From Sphingomonas taxi (GTDB taxonomy: Bacteria; Pseudomonadota; Alphaproteobacteria; Sphingomonadales; Sphingomonadaceae), in the NCBI GenBank assembly GCA_003243195.1, contig QFQI01000009.1:1-64000 (forward strand): DNA of 64,000 nucleotides. The letters run 5' to 3'. Below, in pieces: positions 58,744 through 64,000 of this stretch. A program made the translations under genes and the position numbers. How positions within the stretch are numbered: position 1 is the first letter of the stretch; each line of letters opens with the position of its first letter. The notes beneath the pieces were generated by a model. It did not search any database and was not told where the DNA came from. It was given only the letters and a program-made list of their open reading frames with translations.

Positions 58744-59355
58744 TCAGGCGGTCGCCGCCTCGTACCGGCGTCCGGCCTCGTCCCAGTTCACCACGTCCCA
58801 CCACGCCTTCAGGTAACCCGGCCGGTCGTTCTGGTAGGTGAGATAGTAAGCGTGCTCCCAGACGTCGTTCCCCAGGATCGGCGTGCCCGGCTCCTTGGCG
58901 TCGTCCATCAGCGGATTGTCCTGGTTCGGGGTCGACGTGACCTTCAGCGCGCCCGACGAATCCGCGATCACCCACGCCCAGCCCGATCCGAACTGGCCGG
59001 CGCCCTTGGTGTTGAAGTCCTCCTTCAGCTTGTCGAGCCCGCCATAGGCGTCGATCGCCTCGGCCAGCTTGCCCGACGGCTGGGTCGACCCCTTGGGCGC
59101 CATGATCTTCCAGAAGAAATCATGGTTCCAATAGCCGCCGCCGTTGTTGCGGACGAGCGGCGGGAGCGAGGAGATGCGCGCGAGGATGTCCTCGATCGAC
59201 TTGCCTTCCAGCGACGAATCGGCGGCGACGCCCTCGTTCAGCTTGTTGGTATAGGCCGCGTGGTGCTTGTCATGATGGAAGGTCATCGTCTCCTTGGAGA
59301 TGACCGGCTCCAGCGCATCATAGTCGTACGGCAGCGGCGGCAGTTCGAAAGCCAT
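58744..59355 (-). CDS. Superoxide dismutase (Fe/Mn family, Mn-like signature)
   Basis: A 203-residue cytosolic superoxide dismutase. Metal ligands are in TMTFHHDKHHAAYTN (His27), YWNHDFFWK, and DVWEHAYYLTYQND. The stretch RNNGGGYWNHDFF has Gly where iron enzymes carry the Gln of AQ.WNH, and STPNQDNPLM has the Gln typical of manganese enzymes, so it is Mn-type or cambialistic by sequence. GAAGGAGG lies upstream of ATG 59355. A strong terminator follows directly. Confidence 0.95.
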   Translation of the reverse strand: MAFELPPLPYDYDALEPVISKETMTFHHDKHHAAYTNKLNEGVAADSSLEGKSIEDILARISSLPPLVRNNGGGYWNHDFFWKIMAPKGSTQPSGKLAEAIDAYGGLDKLKEDFNTKGAGQFGSGWAWVIADSSGALKVTSTPNQDNPLMDDAKEPGTPILGNDVWEHAYYLTYQNDRPGYLKAWWDVVNWDEAGRRYEAATA

Positions 59356-59417
59356 GAAATCCTCCTTCGGTTCGCTTGGGGCAACGCGATGTGCCCCAAA
59401 TGGCTCCCCCGCGCTCG

Positions 59418-60476
59418 TTACGCAACCGCTCCGATCAGGTCGTGGCGGCGCAGGGCGTGGCGCAACTGGTCGTAGCTGAGCCCCAGCGCCTCGGCGGTGG
59501 CACGCTGGTTGAAACGATGCTCGGCCAGCGACTTCGTCAGCAACTCGCGCTCGAACCGCGCCACGCGGCTCTTGAAATCGGACGGGCCGACCTCGCACGC
59601 GGCAACCTCCTCGTCCTCCCCATCGGGCACGGCGGACGGCGCGGCGGACGAAGCGGGGGCCGGCATCGGGGACGCGGGCGGCTTGCCGTTGGCGCCCGAC
59701 GGGCGATACGGCGAGGCGAAGGGATCGAATTCGATCGCGCCGATCGGTCCCGGGCGCTCCCAGCGATAGACGGCGCGCTCGACCACGTTGCGCAATTCGC
59801 GCACGTTGCCCGGCCAGCGATAGTCGCGCATCGCCTCCATCGTCTCGGGTGCGAAGCCGACCCATTCGTCGCGGCCCAGTTCGGCGGCCATCCGCCGGCC
59901 GAAGAACTCCGCCAGCACTGGGATGTCGCTGCGACGCGCGCGCAACGGCGGGAGCGTCACCACCTCGAAACACAAACGGTCGAGCAGGTCGGCGCGAAAG
60001 GTGTTGGCGTCGACGCGATCGGGCAGATGCTCGTTGGTCGCCGCGACGATCCGCACGTCCACACGCAGCGGACGGGACGCGCCGATCCGCGTCACCTCGC
60101 CATATTCCACCGCGCGCAGCAGTCGCTCCTGCGCGCCCATCGACAAGGTGCCCAGCTCGTCCAGAAACAAGGTGCCGCCGTCGGCCTCCTCGAACCGCCC
60201 GGCGCGCGCCTTGGACGCGCCGGTGAACGCGCCCGCCTCATGCCCGAACAATTCGGCCTCGATCAGCGTCTCGGGCAGCGCGGCGCAGTTCATCGTCACC
60301 AGCGGCTGGTCCCAGCGCGGGCTGAGATGGTGGAGACGCTCGGCGACCAGCTCCTTGCCCGTTCCCCGCTCGCCGATGACCAGCACCGGACGATCGAGCC
60401 CGGCGGCCCGACTCGCCCGCTCCAGTGCGTCGAGAAAGACGCCCGATTGACCGATCACATGGGTGGTGCGCTTCAT
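59418..60476 (-). CDS. pspF: Phage-shock operon activator PspF (sigma-54 enhancer-binding protein)
   Basis: A 352-residue AAA+ activator without N-terminal regulatory domain: Walker A GERGTGKE (35-42), the sigma-54 contact loop GAFTGA (82-87), Walker B GGTLFLDELGTL, and a C-terminal Fis-type helix-turn-helix (RATAEALGLSYDQLRHALRR). PspF is held inactive by PspA until membrane stress. It is divergent from the psp genes; a perfect -24/-12 promoter and two candidate binding sites lie between. An Ala/Pro-rich linker near 265-295 is longer than in enteric PspF. ATG 60476 is used. Confidence 0.95.
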   Translation of the reverse strand: MKRTTHVIGQSGVFLDALERASRAAGLDRPVLVIGERGTGKELVAERLHHLSPRWDQPLVTMNCAALPETLIEAELFGHEAGAFTGASKARAGRFEEADGGTLFLDELGTLSMGAQERLLRAVEYGEVTRIGASRPLRVDVRIVAATNEHLPDRVDANTFRADLLDRLCFEVVTLPPLRARRSDIPVLAEFFGRRMAAELGRDEWVGFAPETMEAMRDYRWPGNVRELRNVVERAVYRWERPGPIGAIEFDPFASPYRPSGANGKPPASPMPAPASSAAPSAVPDGEDEEVAACEVGPSDFKSRVARFERELLTKSLAEHRFNQRATAEALGLSYDQLRHALRRHDLIGAVA

Positions 60477-60487
60477 GCGCCAATATC

Positions 60488-60502
60488 TGGCGCAAACCGC
60501 CA
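60488..60502. promoter_or_regulatory. Candidate PspF upstream activating site
   Basis: TGGCGCAAACCGCCA is a dyad with five-base arms TGGCG and CGCCA, 75 bases before the -24 element and just upstream of the pspF start. Its reverse strand TGGCGGTTTGCGCCA resembles the stretch starting TGGCGGTTT at 60552-60560, so the two could form the usual pair of PspF sites and allow pspF autocontrol. Confidence 0.5.
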
Positions 60503-60576
60503 AGCGATGGCAACCACGAAGATTTCCAACTCGCCCACCTCCGTCAAAAAATGGCGGTTTTCTGCGCTTCCCGCAT

Positions 60577-60595
60577 TTGGCACGCGTCGTGCAAA
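60577..60595 (+). promoter_or_regulatory. Sigma-54 (-24/-12) promoter of the psp operon
   Basis: TTGGCACGCGTCGTGCAAA contains GG, ten bases, then GC, the exact sigma-54 spacing, and matches the consensus TGGCAC-N5-TTGC at nearly all conserved positions. It is 35 bases upstream of the first small gene and downstream of the candidate PspF sites. Confidence 0.85.
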
Positions 60596-60629
60596 GCTTC
60601 CGGCAACAACGCTTCAGGGAGTAAGATCA

Positions 60630-60773
60630 ATGACCGCCACCACGACCTTCGGCACCCGGCTCGTCGCGCTCGCCCTCACCGTCCTCGTCAGCGCCACCCT
60701 GGTGCTGGGCGCGGTCGGCCCGGCGACGCCGCTGGCGGACGCGCCGCACCACACCGCTCGCGCGGTCGCGTGA
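60630..60773 (+). CDS. Small membrane protein, first gene of the psp operon
   Basis: A 47-residue protein, MTATTTFGTRLVALALTVLV followed by SATLVLGAVGPATPLAD and a short tail. It has one hydrophobic segment (residues 9-29) that could be a membrane anchor or an uncleaved signal. AGGGAG precedes the ATG, and it starts 35 bases after the sigma-54 promoter, which argues that it is real. I know no family for it; a small regulator or sensor in the stress response is possible. Confidence 0.7.
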   Translation: MTATTTFGTRLVALALTVLVSATLVLGAVGPATPLADAPHHTARAVA

Positions 60774-60859
60774 GCGGCGGGCGGGGCACGGGAACAGACC
60801 CTCCCCGTGTCCCGTCCGATCCGCTACGATAGCGCGAATACCCAAGGAGTCCGTATCGA

Positions 60860-61522
60860 ATGGGCATTTTCTCCCGCACCCGCGACATCGTTGCCGCTAA
60901 CATGGCCGAGTTGCTCGACCGTGCGGACGATCCCGCGAAGATGGTCCGCATGATCATCGCCGAAATGGAGGACACGCTGGTCGAAGTCCGCGCCTCCGCC
61001 GCGCGCACCATCGCCGACCAGAAGGAGATGCGCCGCCACATCGCCAAGCTCGCCGAACTGGAAGCGAGCTGGACCGAGAAGGCGGAGCTGGCGCTGTCCA
61101 AGAACCGCGAGGATCTGGCGAAGGCCGCGCTGGTGGAGCGCCGCAAGGCCGCGGAGATGGGCGCGCAACTGCGCGAGGAAGTCGGCACGCTCGACGCGGC
61201 GCTGCGCGCCTCCGAGGAGGATATCGCCAAGGTGCAGAACAAGCTGCGCGAGGCGCGTGCCAAGCAGAATGCGATCGCCACCCGCATGGAGAGCGCCAAC
61301 ACCAAGGCGCGGCTGCGCGAGATGTGGAACGGCCCCAAGACGCACGAGGCGTTCAGCCGCTTCGAGGTGCTGGAACGCCGCGCTGACGAGGCGGAGGGCC
61401 GCGCCGAGGCGATGGGGCTGAGTCCCCGGTCGCTGGAAGACGAATTCAACGAGCTGCGCGCCAGCGACAAGGTGGACGCCGAGCTCGCCGCGCTGAAGGC
61501 GCGCATGAACAAGGAGGGTTGA
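60860..61522 (+). CDS. pspA: Phage shock protein A
   Basis: PspA is an ESCRT-III-like coiled-coil protein that binds damaged inner membrane and, when free, inhibits PspF. The 220-residue protein has the amphipathic N-terminus MGIFSRTRDIVAANMAELLD, DDPAKMVRMIIAEMEDTLVE, and long coiled coils (about 25-185) with Ala/Lys/Glu heptads. Length and layout match PspA rather than Vipp1. AAGGAG precedes the ATG by about ten bases. It ends one base before pspB. Confidence 0.96.
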   Translation: MGIFSRTRDIVAANMAELLDRADDPAKMVRMIIAEMEDTLVEVRASAARTIADQKEMRRHIAKLAELEASWTEKAELALSKNREDLAKAALVERRKAAEMGAQLREEVGTLDAALRASEEDIAKVQNKLREARAKQNAIATRMESANTKARLREMWNGPKTHEAFSRFEVLERRADEAEGRAEAMGLSPRSLEDEFNELRASDKVDAELAALKARMNKEG

Positions 61523-61523
61523 G

Positions 61524-61805
61524 ATGGATTTCACCGGCTTCGTCGCCGTATTGGCCTTCCTGATCGGATTGCCGTGGCTGATCCTGCATTATGTGACCAA
61601 GTGGAAGACCGCGCCGAAGATGACCGGCGAGGATGAGCAGTTGCTCGACGAGATGTACAATCTCGCGCGTCGACTGGAGGATCGCGTCACGACGGTGGAG
61701 CGCATCGTCGCCGCCGACAATCCCGATTTCCGCCCGGGCCTCGCCGACTATCGCCAGGCGCCCGATTACCGCCTCGACCAGACAACTTCCCAGCGGAGGA
61801 ACTGA
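61524..61805 (+). CDS. pspB: Envelope stress response membrane protein PspB
   Basis: A 93-residue protein with an N-terminal membrane helix (FVAVLAFLIGLPWLILHYVT) and a cytosolic coiled coil (DEQLLDEMYNLARRLEDRVT, then TVERIVAADNPDFRPG). PspB with PspC senses envelope stress and draws PspA to the membrane. It is longer at the C-terminus than enteric PspB (about 75). Its TGA shares a base with the pspC ATG. Confidence 0.93.
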   Translation: MDFTGFVAVLAFLIGLPWLILHYVTKWKTAPKMTGEDEQLLDEMYNLARRLEDRVTTVERIVAADNPDFRPGLADYRQAPDYRLDQTTSQRRN

Positions 61806-62185
61806 TGTCCGACAGCCGCACCCAATTCTATCTCGACAAGCAGGATGCCAAGTGGAAGGGCGTCTGCTCCGGGATCGCCGATTATACCGGGGTGGAGGTC
61901 ATCTGGGTCCGCATCGCGATGATCCTGCTGACGCTGGCCGGCGGGTTTCCCTGGACGCTGATCGCCTATGCGCTGGTCGCGTGGATGGCGGAACCGAAGC
62001 CGACCGGGCTGTACCAGGATCGCGAGGACCAGAAGTTCTGGCAGGGCGTGCGCGCCAATCCCACGCGCTCCACCGCCGAGGTCCGCGCCAAGTTCCGCGA
62101 GCTGGATCGCCGGCTGGCCGATATCGAACTGCATTACACCAGCCGCAACTCCGCGCTGGCCAATGAGATCGAAAGCCTGCGCTGA
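61805..62185 (+). CDS. pspC: Envelope stress response protein PspC
   Basis: A 126-residue PspC-domain membrane protein: FYLDKQDAKWKGVCSGIADY leads into VEVIWVRIAMILLTLAGGFP and the second hydrophobic stretch WTLIAYALVAWMAEPKP, the signature of the PspC fold. The C-terminal cytosolic tail (AEVRAKFRELDRRLADIELH) is a coiled coil likely to meet PspA/PspB. Translation is coupled to pspB (TGATG). Confidence 0.95.
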   Translation: MSDSRTQFYLDKQDAKWKGVCSGIADYTGVEVIWVRIAMILLTLAGGFPWTLIAYALVAWMAEPKPTGLYQDREDQKFWQGVRANPTRSTAEVRAKFRELDRRLADIELHYTSRNSALANEIESLR

Positions 62186-62211
62186 CGCGGGCGAAACGAG
62201 AGGGTTACGCC

Positions 62212-62481
62212 ATGCACATCAGTCCGCTTCTCATCCCGCTCCTCGCGCTGCTGATCCCGATCACCGCGATCATCGCCACCACGATCGTCCGCCCGTGGCT
62301 GGAAATCCAGCGCCGCCGCCTCGAGATCGACGCCGAGCGCACCGCGGAGAAGGCCGCGCAATATGCGGCGCAGACCGAGCGGCTGGAGGCGCGGGTGCGC
62401 GTGCTGGAGCGGATCGCCACCGACAAGGGCGTGGCGCTGGCCGACGAGATCGACGCGCTGCGCGACGACCGCCTGAACTGA
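62212..62481 (+). CDS. PspB-like small membrane coiled-coil protein 1
   Basis: An 89-residue protein with an N-terminal helix (LLIPLLALLIPITAIIATTI) and a highly charged coiled coil (residues 33-84). Its RVRVLERIATDKG echoes RVTTVERIVAADN of PspB, suggesting a shared origin. GAGAGGG precedes the ATG. It follows pspC by 26 bases and so belongs to the psp operon. Function is not known; a PspB-like sensor or adaptor is inferred. Confidence 0.8.
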   Translation: MHISPLLIPLLALLIPITAIIATTIVRPWLEIQRRRLEIDAERTAEKAAQYAAQTERLEARVRVLERIATDKGVALADEIDALRDDRLN

Positions 62482-62506
62482 ACGACGAATACGGGGAGAA
62501 GACGAC

Positions 62507-62752
62507 GTGCCGTGGTCCGTAGCGATAATGGTGGTGATGATCGTGATGATCGTCACGATCGGCCGGGTGAGCCGCGAAAGGTATCGCGCGCATGGCAGCC
62601 AGCCGCCGCTTCCCGCCAGCGCCGACAGCGCGCGCGAGCGGGAGGAAGTCCGCCAGTTGAAGGAGCGCATCGCGGTGCTCGAGCGCCTCATCACCGACAA
62701 TCACGGCCGCGCCGATCTGGAACGCCAGATCGAGCAGCTACGTGATCGCTGA
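62507..62752 (+). CDS. PspB-like small membrane coiled-coil protein 2
   Basis: An 81-residue protein with GTG start (GGGGAG upstream), a membrane helix (VAIMVVMIVMIVTIGRVS), a short Pro/Ala/Ser linker and a coiled coil ending VRQLKERIAVLERLITDNHG. The LERLITDN segment repeats the LERIATDK of the previous protein and the VERIVAAD of PspB. It is the fifth gene after pspA-B-C in the same direction, separated by 25 bases. Confidence 0.78.
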   Translation: MPWSVAIMVVMIVMIVTIGRVSRERYRAHGSQPPLPASADSAREREEVRQLKERIAVLERLITDNHGRADLERQIEQLRDR

Positions 62753-62779
62753 ACCCGAACGAACAAGGAGAAGGCAGCC

Positions 62780-63025
62780 ATGTCCGATCCCTCTTTCTAC
62801 CTCACCATGGCGGCGGCGGCGCTCGCCGGCCTGGCGATGCTGGTCTATGCCGGGCTGAACGGCTGGCGCGGCTGGTTGCAGCTCAAGAGCCAGGAGATGC
62901 GGCAGGCCGGCGGGCCGGTCGACGACATGCCCGTCGCCGCCGGCGCCGGAGCGCGGATCGAGATCGCCGATCTGAAGGAGCGCATCCGCAAGCTGGAGGC
63001 GATCGCCGCCGGGGTGGAGCTCTGA
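62780..63025 (+). CDS. PspB-like small membrane coiled-coil protein 3
   Basis: An 81-residue protein with an N-terminal helix (YLTMAAAALAGLAMLVYAGL), a Gly/Pro/Ala linker and a C-terminal helix EIADLKERIRKLEAIAAGVE that matches the LKERIAVLERL part of the previous protein. AAGGAGAAGG is a strong ribosome binding site. It is the last gene of the psp run; the sufE-like gene follows after 40 bases. Confidence 0.78.
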   Translation: MSDPSFYLTMAAAALAGLAMLVYAGLNGWRGWLQLKSQEMRQAGGPVDDMPVAAGAGARIEIADLKERIRKLEAIAAGVEL

Positions 63026-63065
63026 GCGGTTGCAGGCGGCGCGCGGGACTTGTAGCCCGCGCGCG

Positions 63066-63485
63066 ATGACCGATGCCGCTGCCACGCTCGACGATGTCCG
63101 GGAGGAATATGGCTTCCTCGATGGTGACGACCGCTACCGCCTGCTGGTCGATCTGGGGCGGGCGCTGGAGCCGATGCCCGACGCGCTCAAGACCGATGCG
63201 ACGCTGGTGCGCGGCTGCTCGGCCTCGGTATGGGTCTATCCGACGGTGCGCGACGACGGCACGCTGCACTTTCTGGCCGACAGCAACGCGCATATCACGA
63301 AGGGCATCATCGCCCTGGTGCTGCTAACCGTGCAGGATCGCGCGCCCACCGACATCCTGCGCACCGACATTCAGCAAGCGCTCGCACCATTCGCGTTGCA
63401 GGCGCAGCTCAGCTCGAACCGGACGCAGGGGATCCCGAACATGATCGCGCTGATCCGCGAAACCGCGGCGCGCTACGCGCGGTGA
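63066..63485 (+). CDS. sufE: SufE family cysteine desulfurase activator
   Basis: A 139-residue SufE-like protein, which accepts persulfide sulfur from a cysteine desulfurase for iron-sulfur cluster assembly. The acceptor cysteine is in VRGCSASVWVYPTVRDDG, and the start LDDVREEYGFLDGDDRYRLL matches the family. The C-terminal RTQGIPNMIALIRETAARYA is also typical. ATG 63066 is preferred over a frame extension of 12 residues. No suf operon genes are adjacent. Confidence 0.93.
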   Translation: MTDAAATLDDVREEYGFLDGDDRYRLLVDLGRALEPMPDALKTDATLVRGCSASVWVYPTVRDDGTLHFLADSNAHITKGIIALVLLTVQDRAPTDILRTDIQQALAPFALQAQLSSNRTQGIPNMIALIRETAARYAR

Positions 63486-63607
63486 CGTCGTTGTCGGGGG
63501 GAGCCGGGGCCGTCCGCGTTCCGTCCCGCCGCGACGAATGAGGACGCGGCCCGCGGCACTGGCCGCCCGCCCGCCTGGTGGCGACCACGATCACACAGGG
63601 GAGATCG

Positions 63608-64000
63608 TCACCCCGCGATCGGCAGCCGCAGCCGCACCAGCAACCCGCCCAGATCCTCGCTTTCCTCCAGCGTGACGGTGCCATCGTAGATTTCCGCCAC
63701 GTCGCGCACGATCGCCAGCCCCAGCCCCGTCCCCGGCTTGCCGGTGTCGAGCCGCACGCCGCGGTCGAAGATGCGGATACGGTCCGCCTCGGGGATACCC
63801 ATCCCGTCGTCCTCGACGAGGATCTCCACGAAACCGGCCTGCGCGCCCACCGTCACGAACACGCTGCCGCCGCCGTACTTGGCGGCATTCTCGACCAGAT
63901 TGCCCATGATCTCGTCCAGATCCTGCCGCTCGATATGCGCGACCAGATCGCGCGGACCGGCCATGTCGATGCGGACGTGCTGGTAGAGCCGCTGCACCGC
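63608..64000 (-). CDS. Sensor histidine kinase, C-terminal ATPase domain (5' end outside window)
   Basis: The last 131 codons of a histidine kinase whose start lies beyond the right edge. The ATP-binding HATPase_c domain is intact: N-box DLDEIMGNLVENAAKYGG, G1 VEDDGMGIPEADRIRIFDRG and G2 KPGTGLGLAIVRDVAEIY. Both N-box Asn are present, in contrast to the divL-like protein in this window. Sensor and phosphoacceptor regions are not visible, so the signal is unknown. Confidence 0.93.
   Translation of the reverse strand, partial: AVQRLYQHVRIDMAGPRDLVAHIERQDLDEIMGNLVENAAKYGGGSVFVTVGAQAGFVEILVEDDGMGIPEADRIRIFDRGVRLDTGKPGTGLGLAIVRDVAEIYDGTVTLEESEDLGGLLVRLRLPIAG

Overview
The window reads as one contiguous piece of chromosome from a GC-rich alphaproteobacterium of the Sphingomonadales, most likely Sphingomonas or a close relative. 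The evidence is the AddAB (not RecBCD) repair pair, a DivL-type PAS kinase beside ahcY and tsaE, a long Xanthomonas/Caulobacter-type TonB-dependent receptor, amgK-murU wall-recycling genes and a sigma-54 psp operon. I saw no rRNA, tRNA, CRISPR array, insertion sequence or phage gene. Both ends cut a gene: secA at the left and a histidine kinase at the right.

Layout. 1-5.2 kb: partial secA, a small secreted protein, a TonB-like periplasmic protein, argJ, a small secreted protein and trxA. 5.3-16.3 kb: a tightly packed minus-strand run in the order divL-like kinase, tsaE, amgK, murU, addB, addA, trxA, mostly joined by 4-base ATGA overlaps. 16.5-21.3 kb: ahcY, a YqgE/AlgH protein, a peroxiredoxin, AMP nucleosidase and a histone-H1-like lysine/alanine-rich membrane protein. 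21.5-24.7 kb: a four-gene minus-strand operon (glycosyltransferase 2, acyl-CoA-dehydrogenase-like protein, PIG-L deacetylase, NodS-like methyltransferase). 24.8-29.4 kb: a second minus-strand operon (methyltransferase, large multispan membrane protein, small EamA/SMR-like transporter, HAD-UbiA fusion) that looks like lipid-linked sugar assembly.

29.7-41.2 kb is a carbohydrate-utilisation island. A FadR-type GntR regulator sits divergent to a five-gene operon (double DUF1080 protein, three Gfo/Idh/MocA oxidoreductases, ApbE). A TonB receptor and an MFS permease follow the regulator. The set fits uptake of a glycoside and its breakdown through 3-keto intermediates. 41.3-46.1 kb holds glycerol catabolism (glpK, glpF, glpD, DeoR-type regulator). 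46.2-52.3 kb is a leucine/isovalerate module (LysR regulator, isovaleryl-CoA dehydrogenase, both methylcrotonyl-CoA carboxylase subunits, MaoC protein). 52.3-59.4 kb holds single genes: alpha/beta hydrolase, GFA protein, YitT protein, asd, S9 peptidase, HAD phosphatase, superoxide dismutase. 59.4-63.0 kb is the phage-shock system, with pspF divergent from a small membrane protein, pspA, pspB, pspC and three further small helix-plus-coiled-coil proteins. A SufE-like protein and the truncated histidine kinase close the window.

The most notable points are the kinase with Tyr in place of the phosphoacceptor His and both N-box Asn replaced by His; the GT2/deacetylase/NodS-like set, which recalls a minimal Nod-factor pathway; the 3-keto-glycoside island with its own ApbE and a perfect FadR-type operator; and the expanded psp operon with a textbook sigma-54 promoter.
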